Origin: Geofilum rhodophaeum
GTDB lineage: Bacteria > Bacteroidota > Bacteroidia > Bacteroidales > Marinilabiliaceae
Direction: 5' to 3'
Assembly: GCF_002210225.1 (NCBI RefSeq)
Contig: NZ_MWUJ01000017.1
Location: forward strand, 1 to 64,000
DNA length: 64,000 bases
Positions 1 to 8,187 of the stretch are shown piece by piece (the stretch's first letter is position 1; the number at the start of each line of letters is the position of its first letter). Under the pieces are notes generated by a model, which was not told the DNA's origin, did no database searches, and was given only the letters and a program-made list of their open reading frames with translations. The position numbers and the translations under genes were made by a program.

Positions 1-112
1 TATGGCCAGTGGCGGTTTGCGGGCTGCATACCTGTCCGCCAGCACAGAAGCTGATGCGGGCTACAAAGCTTCAAATACCCACTTCCCCCGCCATTGGCTA
101 TATGCGATGTTA
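1..112. repeat. attC-like imperfect palindrome (left), possibly cut by the window edge
   Basis: Positions 1-15 (TATGGCCAGTGGCGG) are complementary to 88-102 (CCGCCATTGGCTATA) at 13 of 15 positions, and both mismatches would be G-T wobbles in a folded single strand. A spacer of 72 bases lies between. The right arm runs into TATATGCGATGTTA (99-112), which recurs with one change at 1151-1164. Long imperfect inverted repeats around a variable spacer are the hallmark of integron attC sites, but the flanking GTTAGCG does not fit the GTTRRRY core exactly. No integrase gene is in view, so the identity is an inference. Confidence 0.5.
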
Positions 113-1057
113 GCGGTAGTTTTTTATTCAATTCTTTTTAATATTTCTTTGAGTTTTAGTCCAACATTTAGTTTGTCAAACAGCTTTTCAGATATTTTCA
201 ATGAATTTTGAAAGGCTGTATTTATGTTTTTAGGGTTTAAATCAGATGTTGTAAGTATAAATTCTGAATACCAATCTTGGTCAATATCTTTTTCCAAACT
301 TTTCGTCGGGCTTTCCCAATGTTGAGTTTTATTTGTTACTGTTCTGATGAGCCAAAGTAAGTATTTTTGAACAGTCGTCAAGCTTTGGTGGGCGTGGGCA
401 AATTCTTCTCTTTTGATTAAATTGTTCGTTGTCAGCAAAACATTCAGTAATGATTGGCTTAGCCACAAAATATTTTCGTCTGTGGTTCTATCAGGGAATT
501 TTACTTTGATTTGATTTAGCGTTTCCGTTAAAAGTCCGTCTTTGTCAATTAAATTCATTTGGTCAAAATCACTGAACGCAACAATTCCTTCCCACGATTT
601 AATGATTTTTATTTCGTCTGTTTTTAAAAAATGAAATTCGCCTCTAATCATATTCTCAAAAATAGCGACTTCACTTCCGTATTCATTAATGAAATATAAA
701 GCGACAGGATAAACTTGGTTTACCCATTCTTCAGCCGAAAAGTTTTCTTTGGTTTTTAGAAAGATGTAAAATTCGATGTCAGAATATTTGTCGCCTTCAT
801 TTTTAGTAAATGAACCGTACATAAAAACTGCGGAAACATTTTCGTCTTGTTGAGCTATTGATTTGGTTTTGTTAATCATTTGTAACTGTGTCATTGTTGT
901 AAATTTTAAATTGTTGATAAATACAAATCATCATAACTTTTGAGAGTAATGATTTATTTCTGTTTTTATTTTTAAACAGTTACTTATAGCTTCATCGGAT
1001 TGTTTTTTAGTATTTATGTCGTTTTCGTAAAATTACCGCTAATGGTTTCGTATATGA
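98..1057. mobile_element. Putative gene cassette carrying a lincosamide nucleotidyltransferase
   Basis: The gene at 124-894 is enclosed by inverted copies of one short motif. Reading outward from the gene, the left side (minus strand) gives TACCGCTAACATCGCATATA and the right side (plus strand) gives TACCGCTAA, three bases, then TTCGTATAT. The enclosed DNA is visibly more AT-rich than everything after 1900. One foreign gene between two palindromic repeats resembles an integron-type or other small mobile cassette. No transposase or integrase and no clear target-site duplication were found, so the mechanism is open. Confidence 0.45.
124..894 (-). CDS. Lincosamide nucleotidyltransferase-like protein (Lnu family)
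   Basis: A 256-residue soluble protein of the nucleotidyltransferase fold. Near residue 25 it has the signature MYGSFTKNEGDKYSDIEF, which contains the GS and the D-x-E metal-binding residues of this superfamily. This stretch and the following YFINEYG and ENMIRGEFHF segments closely resemble, from memory, the Lnu(F)/Lnu(G)/Lnu(H) enzymes that transfer AMP to lincomycin and clindamycin. The length also fits that group (about 260-275 residues). The first ATG is chosen because family members start a similar distance before the GSF motif. The AT-rich composition and repeat flanks point to recent acquisition. Another nucleotidyltransferase substrate cannot be excluded. Confidence 0.72.
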   Translation of the reverse strand: MTQLQMINKTKSIAQQDENVSAVFMYGSFTKNEGDKYSDIEFYIFLKTKENFSAEEWVNQVYPVALYFINEYGSEVAIFENMIRGEFHFLKTDEIKIIKSWEGIVAFSDFDQMNLIDKDGLLTETLNQIKVKFPDRTTDENILWLSQSLLNVLLTTNNLIKREEFAHAHQSLTTVQKYLLWLIRTVTNKTQHWESPTKSLEKDIDQDWYSEFILTTSDLNPKNINTAFQNSLKISEKLFDKLNVGLKLKEILKRIE

Positions 1058-1168
1058 AATGTTTGGCAATTCGAAGCACTATTCTGTCCAACCACTACAA
1101 CCTTACAAACCGGCAGAAATGACCAATAAGCCACTGACTGACAAATATTTTATATACGATGTTACCGC
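1034..1168. repeat. attC-like imperfect palindrome (right)
   Basis: TCGTATATGAAAT (1048-1060) and ATTTTATATACGA (1147-1159) are complementary at 12 of 13 positions, the mismatch being a possible G-T wobble. The loop is 86 bases. The element starts with TACCGCTAA (1034-1042), the inverse of TTAGCGGTA at 111-119, and ends with TATATACGATGTTA (1151-1164), nearly the same as 99-112. Similar length, ends and arms suggest that this and the unit at 1-112 belong to one repeat family. Confidence 0.5.
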
Positions 1169-1926
1169 CTCGCCCCTTTTCTATTATTTCCTCGCGCTTC
1201 CTTTACGTTTCGGGAAGCAATAATCACCGAATTTACTGCAAAAATTGCAACCCTGTCTGCCCGCTACCCTTTTCTTATGAATCTTGCAATCCGTATGTAA
1301 ACATTTGTCTCGGCGAAATCCTGGCTTTACGTTTCTGCCAATCAATATTTTATCCGTATCGGTAAGCAATCATTGCGCAACCCGTTGTTTGATACAGGTC
1401 ACTGTTTGCGCTGAACTTGAAAATCGAATCCGGTTGTCCTTATGCACCCTTCACCGTGACCAATTCAATATTCAGGATGCCTTGTCATCCAAATCATGGG
1501 AATCCAGTCATTTCATTAAAATCGGGCAGTTTCTACCGGAGCCCAACAACGGTCTGCCAAACTTCACTTTCCTACAACAACCGCAGGCTGCCCTAAGCCC
1601 TTCTCTGCACAAACCTTTAAAAAACCTACCAACTGTCTGAAGCACCACTTAAACTTCACGAAATCCTTGTCAAAGACGCTTGGATTTTATAATTCTGTCT
1701 TGCGAAATCCTTCCGGCTGGCAATCAAGATAAATACGTTCTGCGAATCAATTATACGTTCTGGGAATCCAGGGGCTTGGCGGTAACGTTTGCATAAACGC
1801 AATAGTGTTTATGAGTATTATATGAACAGGTGAAAATGGGGCGTAAGTGTCTGATGTAACGAGCATATAGATAAAATGGATATATTTGGTTAGTGGCAAT
1901 TGGCTGTGGCAAGGGCACTGGCGCGC
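1169..1926. other. Gene-poor region between the cassette and the esterase gene
   Basis: No convincing coding sequence is seen. Short open frames at 1159-1365, 1184-1369 and 1284-1640 lack recognisable domains and overlap each other. The stretch 895-1033 upstream of the nucleotidyltransferase also holds no gene; it is very AT-rich, with no exact TAnnTTTG box. GGCGGTAAC at 1778-1786 is the exact inverse of GTTACCGCC at 1161-1169, so this may be a second, decayed cassette. Confidence 0.5.
1733..1771 (+). repeat. Two-copy tandem repeat, about 20 bp
   Basis: ATACGTTCTGCGAATCAATT (1733-1752) is followed directly by ATACGTTCTGGGAATCCAG (1753-1771). The first 15 bases differ at one position. It lies in the gene-poor region and its role is unknown. 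Confidence 0.6.
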
Positions 1927-3102
1927 TTAGTTTTTAAACAACTGTGGAACGAAAAGCGTCAGGTAGCTGCGCCAGAGGTCCCAGGTATGTCCGCCTTCGG
2001 TCTCGGTATAGGTAAAGGGAAGACCCAGGCGGTTGAGGGTGCCGCGGTAACGGCTTACCTGGTCGTACAAAAAGTCGTTTTTGCCTATGGCGATCCAGTA
2101 CAGGCGGTAGCCTTTGTCCTTTTGGGTGGTGAGACTGGCATCCATGTTTCTATAGATTTCTGGGATGCTGCCTTCGAGCGGCGTAATCGCCGGAGAAAAC
2201 AGCCCGATGTAGTCGAAGGTGTCGGGGTGCAGACGGGAGGTATGCAGACTGTGAAAACCGCCCATGGACAGCCCGGCGATGGCGCGCTGGCTTTTTTCTC
2301 TGTTGGCACGGTAATTCTGTTCCACAAACTGAATGATTTCCGGAAAGGTGGTTTCCATGCTGCCTTCCATGGTCTGGGGCAGATCCATGCTGGGTGGGCG
2401 GAGCGCTCCGGGAGCTGCTCCGGGAGCTGCTTGCTGACTCACATTGCCGTTGGGCATAACTACGATCATGGGGCGGGCCTTACCCTGGGCAATGAGGTTG
2501 TCGAGGATTTCGACGGTTCGCCCCAGTGTGGTCCAGGCGGTTTCATCGCCGCCCATGCCGTGCAGCAGGTACAACACGGGGTAGGTGCTGGTGCTGTTTT
2601 CGTAGCCCGGGGGCGTATAGATGGCCAGGCGACGTTCTTGTCCGGTGCCGGGCGAGGGGTACCAGCGGTAGGCGAGCGTTCCGTGCGGAACATCCTGCAC
2701 GGCATAAAGGTCGCCCTGTCCCCCCGGCACCAGCAAATAGTTGAAGATGCTGGCGACATCACGCACCACGTAGGGGTTGGCCGGATCGCAAACTTGTACC
2801 CCGTCTACCAAAAAGAAATAGGTGTAGAGGTCCGACGCCAATACCTCGGTGGTATGGGTCCACACCCCGCTGTCGTCTTTTTTCATGGCCACGGGTTCCG
2901 GGGCCCAGTCCTCCCGAGGCATCCAGGTGCCGGAAAGCAAGACCTCGCCGGCCTGTGGGGCATAGATTTGAAAACTGACTTTGTTGTCCTTATGGATGAC
3001 CGGCGATTGTACTTCAGGCTGGTTCCAGAGGGCCTCCTGGGCGCTGAAAGGCAGCACCATGGCCAGTAAGAGCAGGGTGAGGAGGGCGGACTTGTGTTTC
3101 AT
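1927..3102 (-). CDS. Secreted CE1-type esterase (feruloyl/acetyl xylan esterase-like) with N-terminal E-set domain
   Basis: A 391-residue protein with a signal peptide ending near the SAQ at residues 20-22. Residues about 35-125 form a CBM48/E-set-like sandwich (FQIYAPQAGEVLLSG, YFFLVDG). The rest is an alpha/beta hydrolase of the esterase D/CE1 group: LYLLHGMGG oxyanion region, nucleophile Ser279 in GLSMGG, and a probable catalytic His in EGGHTWDLW near the C-terminus. Relatives with this architecture remove ferulate or acetate from xylan side chains. It would act in the periplasm or outside the cell and fits the GH10/GH43 xylan genes some 31 kb away. The exact ester substrate is not readable. 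It stands alone, divergent from dsbD. Confidence 0.82.
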   Translation of the reverse strand: MKHKSALLTLLLLAMVLPFSAQEALWNQPEVQSPVIHKDNKVSFQIYAPQAGEVLLSGTWMPREDWAPEPVAMKKDDSGVWTHTTEVLASDLYTYFFLVDGVQVCDPANPYVVRDVASIFNYLLVPGGQGDLYAVQDVPHGTLAYRWYPSPGTGQERRLAIYTPPGYENSTSTYPVLYLLHGMGGDETAWTTLGRTVEILDNLIAQGKARPMIVVMPNGNVSQQAAPGAAPGALRPPSMDLPQTMEGSMETTFPEIIQFVEQNYRANREKSQRAIAGLSMGGFHSLHTSRLHPDTFDYIGLFSPAITPLEGSIPEIYRNMDASLTTQKDKGYRLYWIAIGKNDFLYDQVSRYRGTLNRLGLPFTYTETEGGHTWDLWRSYLTLFVPQLFKN

Positions 3103-3144
3103 TGCGGTAAATGTTAGCTGTTTTGGTGCATTAAATGTAGTAAA

Positions 3145-3172
3145 TTAGCTTGACTTGTTAACAACAAGCTAA
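3145..3172. promoter_or_regulatory. Palindromic operator-like site between esterase and dsbD
   Basis: TTAGCTTG (3145-3152) and CAAGCTAA (3165-3172) are perfect inverted repeats. They surround a second palindrome, TTGTTAACAA (3155-3164). The site lies in the 193-bp divergent intergenic region, 43 bp upstream of the esterase start. It could bind a dimeric regulator, but no bound factor is known from the sequence. Confidence 0.35.
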
Positions 3173-3233
3173 TGGCCTTTTTGTTATTTTGTAGGCTCGT
3201 TGAAATATTTTACTTTTGACATCCTGAAATATC

Positions 3234-3241
3234 TATATTTG
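3234..3241 (+). promoter_or_regulatory. -7 promoter box for dsbD
   Basis: TATATTTG matches the Bacteroidetes TAnnTTTG box, 55 bp before the dsbD start. The nearest TTTG (3215-3218) is only 15 bp upstream, closer than usual for a -33 element, so only the -7 box is supported. Confidence 0.5.
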
Positions 3242-3295
3242 TAAATAATTAGTTTTATTCGAGGTTGCTTGCAGCCGGATTAAAAAATAAAGGAT

Positions 3296-5359
3296 ATGCG
3301 TAAAAATTGGATCTTGGTTTGGGCGGTACTTTTTGTTGCCCTTTTACCTGTTTCGGCTCAGGTATTGGAGCCGGTTAAATGGCAGTTTTCGTTGGAGAAG
3401 GTGGACGAGACTCAGGTGATGGTGGTTGCAGAGGCAAGCATTGATCGTGGTTGGCACTTGTATTCGACGGATTTACCAGCCGGTGGCCCCATTCCCACTT
3501 CTTTGAATTTTGAGGAGGCGCCGGGCTTGACGCCAACGGGGGCTTTGGAAACAGCGCCTAAGGCTGAGCCTTCGTTCGATGAGGCCTTTCAGATGGAGGT
3601 GGGTTATTTTTCGGGCAAGGTACGCCTCTCGCAATTGGTGACTGTGGCAGCTGGTGCGCCTGCTGCAGTGGGTGGCTACGTGGAATTTATGGCTTGCGAC
3701 GATCACCGTTGTCTGCCACCACAACAAATCGATTTTGAATTGAAATTGCCTGAGATGCAGCTTTCGGCTCCGAAAGGGGAGGTAGAGGAGGCTGTTGAGG
3801 CAGCAGTCGTTGCTGAGGCTGGGGCTGAGGCTTCGGCGGAGGCCGATGGAAGCACTTCGGTTGTTGCAGTGGAGGAAATTGCCACGGGAGAACAGCTGGC
3901 AGCGCCTGTCTCGGAGGAGCAGCTCGTTCCGGCTGAAGACGAGGCTGAGGCGGAAAGTTACTGGGGCATTTTTTGGTTGGCTTTTTTGGGGGGACTGGCG
4001 GCTTTGTTGACGCCTTGTGTCTTTCCGATGATACCGCTTACGGTTTCTTTCTTTTTGCGGAATGCCGATAACCGGGCGCGGGCTTTGCGCGACGGACTTT
4101 TTTATGGCTTGACCATTATTTTTGCCTATGTTTTTCTGGGACTGGCCATTTCGGTGATTTTTGGTGCCAACGCGCTCAATGCCATGGCTACGAATCCCGT
4201 GTTTAATGTGGTCTTTTTTGCCCTCTTGATCTTTTTTGCCGCATCGTTTTTTGGTGCTTTTGAGTTGACGATGCCCGCCAAGTGGTCCAACGCCCTCGAC
4301 AGCAAGGCCGATCAGTCGGGTGGCCTTTTGGGGGTAATATTGATGGGACTTACTTTTGTGTTGGTGTCCTTCAGTTGTACGGGGCCCATTGTGGGTACTT
4401 TGTTGGTGGAGGCGGCCATTGGTGGCAATATGTTTTCCCCCGCTGTAGGTATGCTGGGTTTCGGGGTCGCTTTGGCGGTGCCCTTTGCGCTCTTTGCCAT
4501 CTTCCCCACTGCCTTGAAATCCCTGCCCAAATCGGGCGGCTGGATGAATTCGGTAAAGGTGGTACTGGGCTTTGTGGTGCTGGCTTTTTCGCTCAAGTTT
4601 TTGTCGGTGGCCGACAGTGTGGGCCAATGGGGACTGCTCAACCGGGAGGTGTTTCTGGTTTTGTGGATTGCTATTTTTCTGTTGTTGGGCTTGTACCTCT
4701 TGGGTAAAATCAAGTTTGCCCACGACAGTGATTTGCCCTACCTGAGTGTGCCGCGCTTGTTGTTGGCCATCGGGGTTTTTGCCTTTGTTTTTTATCTGAT
4801 TCCCGGACTCTGGGGAGCTCCGCTGCGTGCCGTGGGATCTGTTTTGCCCAGCATTACTACGCAGGAGTTTAATATGAATCGCTTGGGAGGTGCGCAGGCC
4901 ACTGTCGCTCCGGTGCTGGGTGAGCACATGAAGGAGGGGCCTTATGGCTTGGTGAAATATACCGATTACGAAACGGGACTGGAGGCGGCCAAGGCGGTCG
5001 GAAAGCCGGTGTTTCTGGATTTTACCGGTTTGGGCTGTGCCAACTGTAAAACGATGGAAGCCCAGGTGTGGTCCGATCCGCAGGTGCGTGACTTGCTGGC
5101 TAAGGAGTTTGTTATTGTGTCGTTGTACGTCGACGACCGCGAGCGCCTGCCCGAATCAGAACAGTATGTGTCGGAGCTTACCGGACGTAAAGTGCGTACG
5201 GTGGGCAACAAGTGGACCGATTTTCAAATTACCCATTACAACACCAACAGTCAACCTTATTATGTGCTGCTGAATCATGAGGAGGAGGCAATGAATACGC
5301 CACGTGGGTTTAATACGGATGTGGAGGACTTTGTAAAGTGGCTGAAGGAGGTGTTATAA
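3296..5359 (+). CDS. dsbD: Thiol:disulfide interchange protein DsbD
   Basis: A 687-residue inner-membrane electron shuttle that carries reducing power from cytoplasmic thioredoxin to periplasmic thiol proteins. The order is signal peptide (1-21), periplasmic DsbD-alpha domain with C134 and C139 in ACDDHRCLPP, an Ala/Glu-rich linker (about 160-220), a multi-helix membrane domain starting near 222 with C241 in TPCVFP and C361 in SFSCTGP, and a C-terminal thioredoxin domain with C581 and C584 in GCANCK. All three redox cysteine pairs are present, so the full relay should work. It is followed by a strong hairpin and appears to be transcribed alone. Confidence 0.95.
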   Translation: MRKNWILVWAVLFVALLPVSAQVLEPVKWQFSLEKVDETQVMVVAEASIDRGWHLYSTDLPAGGPIPTSLNFEEAPGLTPTGALETAPKAEPSFDEAFQMEVGYFSGKVRLSQLVTVAAGAPAAVGGYVEFMACDDHRCLPPQQIDFELKLPEMQLSAPKGEVEEAVEAAVVAEAGAEASAEADGSTSVVAVEEIATGEQLAAPVSEEQLVPAEDEAEAESYWGIFWLAFLGGLAALLTPCVFPMIPLTVSFFLRNADNRARALRDGLFYGLTIIFAYVFLGLAISVIFGANALNAMATNPVFNVVFFALLIFFAASFFGAFELTMPAKWSNALDSKADQSGGLLGVILMGLTFVLVSFSCTGPIVGTLLVEAAIGGNMFSPAVGMLGFGVALAVPFALFAIFPTALKSLPKSGGWMNSVKVVLGFVVLAFSLKFLSVADSVGQWGLLNREVFLVLWIAIFLLLGLYLLGKIKFAHDSDLPYLSVPRLLLAIGVFAFVFYLIPGLWGAPLRAVGSVLPSITTQEFNMNRLGGAQATVAPVLGEHMKEGPYGLVKYTDYETGLEAAKAVGKPVFLDFTGLGCANCKTMEAQVWSDPQVRDLLAKEFVIVSLYVDDRERLPESEQYVSELTGRKVRTVGNKWTDFQITHYNTNSQPYYVLLNHEEEAMNTPRGFNTDVEDFVKWLKEVL

Positions 5360-5407
5360 GCACAGGTGGGCCACGGGTTTATTCCTGGTAGCCTATACTG
5401 CTGTTAC

Positions 5408-5440
5408 ACAAAGAGGGGCATTTAGCCCCTCTTTGTATTT
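5408..5440 (+). terminator. Intrinsic terminator after dsbD
   Basis: A perfect 12-bp stem (5408-5419 with 5425-5436, ACAAAGAGGGGC) around the 5-base loop ATTTA, followed by ATTT. Confidence 0.75.
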
Positions 5441-5521
5441 ACAGGACTTGCGTTGGTGGAGTTTTTGAGCCCTTTGATAAAAAGCGACTTGCACCGGCTG
5501 GACTTGGTGGGGGATTAGGCT

Positions 5522-5529
5522 TAATTTTG
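5522..5529 (+). promoter_or_regulatory. -7 promoter box for the OmpA-like pair
   Basis: TAATTTTG matches TAnnTTTG, 28 bp before the start at 5558. No well-spaced -33 element is seen. Confidence 0.5.
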
Positions 5530-5557
5530 TTGAGTTATTCCGTTAATTCTTTAGCAA

Positions 5558-6889
5558 ATGAAGCGAATTTTACCCTTAATGATGCTGTTGTTGGCCGGCG
5601 GCCCCCTTGTTTATGCCCAGATTGATTTCAGCAGTCTGGAAGAGGAGCAAATTTACCGGCCCGACCGCAAATACAATACCTGGTCGCTGACGGTAGGTTA
5701 CGGACCGGTGGTTTATTATACCGATGTGGTGGATTATACCCTGCTGCCTTCCTCGAGTTTTAAATTTGGTCCTACGGCCCAGCTGAGTAAGCAGTTGGGG
5801 CGTTCGTGGGCTGTAGAGGGCAGTTTCCTTATGGCCGATATGTATGGTCAGAAGTATCGACGCTATTTTGAGGGCGATTTGCTGCAAACTACGGTTAATG
5901 TGAAGGCCTACATCAATCAGTTGATTTTTAATGGTCCCATGCGCGACCGCTGGAATGTTTATGCCACCATTGGTCTGGGGGCCAACTTTTTCCGCTCAGC
6001 CATGCGTGAGCAGGGCAGTGAGCAGCTGTTGATGGTCGACGATATTTTTGGTGGGGTGTCGGGTTATCCGACCAGTTACAGCGATTGGGCGCCCGATGAT
6101 TTTTTGGTGGAGGGCTACCGACGCAATGGCTACTCAGAGGTCAATCCCGAGTTGGAGGAGACGAGTAGGGAATCCAGTGTGGTGGTTCCGATGGGATTGG
6201 GTGTTCGCTACCGCATCAACAAGTCCTTTGACTTGGGTATGGATGTGGTTTTGCACAACATGACTACCGACGATTTGGATGTGGACATCAGTGGTGCTGC
6301 CAACGATTCGTATATGTCGGCGGCTTTTTCGCTGACTTACAAGATTGGGAAGAAGGACAAGCGGCATGCTTCGTGGACCTACAAGGATTTCAATATGGCC
6401 TACGAGCGGGAGCGCTTGCGCGATCCGCTGGCTCAGCGTCTCGATTCTTTGCGTCAGCATCTGGATCAACTGGCTGCTGAGGGCGACAGTGCCGTGAGTG
6501 ATACCACCTACATCAACAAGGAGCAAATCATTCGTCATGGTTCTTTCTCTGCTGCCGTTTTCTTCGATTTTGACAAATCAGAGATCAGTCGACGCAGTCA
6601 CCTTGCCCTGGCAGGTGTGGCTCGTTATATGATGGATCACCCGGAAGCCCGTTTCCAAATTCAGGGCTATACCGATGACCGGGGCAGCGAGGACTACAAT
6701 CAGCGTTTGAGTGAGCGACGTTGCCGGGCTGTGTTGGATGTGCTGGTTAATGATTACGGTATTGATGCCGGACGTCTGCAGGTGGAACCCAGGGGGGAGA
6801 AAGAGTTGTTGAGTGATACCCGTAAGCTGGCGCCAAGGGGTGTGCACCTGGTAAATCGCAGAGTAGATATTATTGAGCTCAGTCGTTAA
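5558..6889 (+). CDS. OmpA-family outer membrane protein (N-terminal barrel, C-terminal peptidoglycan-binding domain)
   Basis: A 443-residue protein with a signal peptide (MKRILPLMMLLLAGG, cleaved near residue 20). Residues about 40-270 look like a beta-barrel, with alternating aromatic/hydrophobic strands such as WSLTVGYGPVVYY. Residues about 325-443 are an OmpA-like domain. Asp373 in GYTDDRG and Arg388 in LSERRC have the same 15-residue spacing as the diaminopimelate-binding Asp/Arg of Acinetobacter OmpA, so peptidoglycan tethering is likely. A shortened paralogue follows directly at 6902. Role: anchoring the outer membrane to the cell wall. Any channel activity is unknown. Confidence 0.85.
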   Translation: MKRILPLMMLLLAGGPLVYAQIDFSSLEEEQIYRPDRKYNTWSLTVGYGPVVYYTDVVDYTLLPSSSFKFGPTAQLSKQLGRSWAVEGSFLMADMYGQKYRRYFEGDLLQTTVNVKAYINQLIFNGPMRDRWNVYATIGLGANFFRSAMREQGSEQLLMVDDIFGGVSGYPTSYSDWAPDDFLVEGYRRNGYSEVNPELEETSRESSVVVPMGLGVRYRINKSFDLGMDVVLHNMTTDDLDVDISGAANDSYMSAAFSLTYKIGKKDKRHASWTYKDFNMAYERERLRDPLAQRLDSLRQHLDQLAAEGDSAVSDTTYINKEQIIRHGSFSAAVFFDFDKSEISRRSHLALAGVARYMMDHPEARFQIQGYTDDRGSEDYNQRLSERRCRAVLDVLVNDYGIDAGRLQVEPRGEKELLSDTRKLAPRGVHLVNRRVDIIELSR

Positions 6890-6901
6890 ATGAAGTGCTG
6901 C

Positions 6902-8185
6902 ATGAAAAGGTATTATTTGTTTGTTCTGGTTGTTTCTCTGGCAGCGGGTCTTTCGGGTCAAAACCGAAAGACCGATACGCGGGTGATTACGGAAGATATG
7001 CGCTATTCGGTAGAGAAGCCTTTTTCTACCTGGTCGTTGAGTGTGGGTTATGGCTCGCTCATGATGTTCAGCGACATCAGCTCTTCGTCCATCGTTCCCG
7101 ATTACCGGCTGCGCTTTGCTCCTACGGTGTTGCTGAGCAAGCAGTTGGCGCCTTCACTGGCCATTGATTTGCAGTACCTGCATGGTGAGATGTATGGCGA
7201 GAACAGTCCCCACTATTTTAAGGGCACCCTCAACGATTTCTCGCTGAATGGGGTCTTTTACATCAACCAGCTGGGGGCTTTCCCGGGACCGGTGCGCGAT
7301 CGTTGGAATTTTGTTTTTAAAATGGGTTTGGGGGCCAATTTTTTCCGCTCAAAATTGCATTTTATGGACAACGATGCCCTGGTTCAGGAGAGCGATTTTG
7401 GTATGCCGTCTGACCGCTACATGGTGGCTGGCTACGATCCTTACAATCCGGAGGAAAAGGTGGAACATCAAATGGAATTGGTGGTGCCGGTGGGATTGGG
7501 TGTGCAGTACCGCATCAACAGGCATTTTGATGTGGGACTGGAGTCGACGATGCGTTTCAGCACTGCCGATAACCTGGATAATGTGTTAACCGGGTCGACC
7601 AACGATCGGTATATGTACACCGGAGTTAACCTGACCTATAAGGTGGGCAGGAAGGATGTGCGGCATTTGCGCTGGACTTACCGGGGGCAGGGTTTCAATT
7701 TGTTTGGTCGCAGTCGCCGCGATCCTCTGGAGGCCGAGGTGCAAATGTTGGAGGAGGCCATTCAAAAGTATGCCGACCGGGCACCGGTTCAGCGCGATTC
7801 GGTGGTGGTGAGTTATGGTTTGGTAGAAGTGTATGAGGCGGTTTCGGTCCGTAGTTTGTTTTTTGAACCGGGTGCCCGTCTCGATTTGGGCATGGCGGAG
7901 CAGGTGTTGATGGCCGAGACTGTGGTAGATATGAAGCAGAATCCTACAGCTGCTTTGGCTCTTTATGGCTATGTAGATCCCGACGATACCGGGGATCACG
8001 AGGAAATAAGTGCCCGGCAGTGTGAACAGGTACTCGACTTTTTGGTTAATGAATTGGGTGCCGATCCCGAGCGCATCGCGGTTTTTCCGCAAGGTGCGCA
8101 GGGTGCTTTTTCCGGTGCAGAGGGTAAGCGCTCTCAGGTGGTACGCAGTGCCAACCGCAGGGTAGATATGGTTTTTAAGAAATAG
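6902..8185 (+). CDS. Degenerate paralogue of the preceding OmpA-like protein
   Basis: About 427 residues. The ATG at 6902 is preferred over 6890, whose A directly follows the previous stop codon, because MKRYYLFVLVVSLAAG is a standard signal peptide. The barrel half clearly matches the upstream gene (FSTWSLSVGYGSLMMFSD, LGANFFRS, DRWNF), so this is a tandem duplication. The C-terminal domain keeps the OmpA outline (GYVDPDD, ISARQC, SANRRVDM), but the arginine of the LSxxR motif aligns to glutamine and the loop is one residue shorter. Peptidoglycan binding may therefore be weak or lost. It is probably cotranscribed with its neighbour. Confidence 0.8.
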   Translation: MKRYYLFVLVVSLAAGLSGQNRKTDTRVITEDMRYSVEKPFSTWSLSVGYGSLMMFSDISSSSIVPDYRLRFAPTVLLSKQLAPSLAIDLQYLHGEMYGENSPHYFKGTLNDFSLNGVFYINQLGAFPGPVRDRWNFVFKMGLGANFFRSKLHFMDNDALVQESDFGMPSDRYMVAGYDPYNPEEKVEHQMELVVPVGLGVQYRINRHFDVGLESTMRFSTADNLDNVLTGSTNDRYMYTGVNLTYKVGRKDVRHLRWTYRGQGFNLFGRSRRDPLEAEVQMLEEAIQKYADRAPVQRDSVVVSYGLVEVYEAVSVRSLFFEPGARLDLGMAEQVLMAETVVDMKQNPTAALALYGYVDPDDTGDHEEISARQCEQVLDFLVNELGADPERIAVFPQGAQGAFSGAEGKRSQVVRSANRRVDMVFKK

Positions 8186-8187
8186 AA

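Noticed and set aside
1-1168. CRISPR array or insertion sequence
   Set aside because: Only two long, dissimilar-spaced repeat units are seen, there are no cas genes, and no transposase is encoded.
1184-1369. A 61-codon cysteine-containing open frame
   Set aside because: No paired zinc-finger spacing that recurs, no promoter or neighbour support, and competing frames of similar length on the other strand.
1900-3069. A 389-codon open frame opposite the CE1 esterase
   Set aside because: It is the mirror of a real gene with clear signal peptide and GLSMGG motif; the antisense product has no recognisable domain and a composition typical of a shadow frame.
3473-4927. A 484-codon open frame opposite dsbD
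   Set aside because: dsbD on the plus strand has all its conserved cysteines and membrane helices; the reverse product is a Gln/His/Arg-rich artefact.
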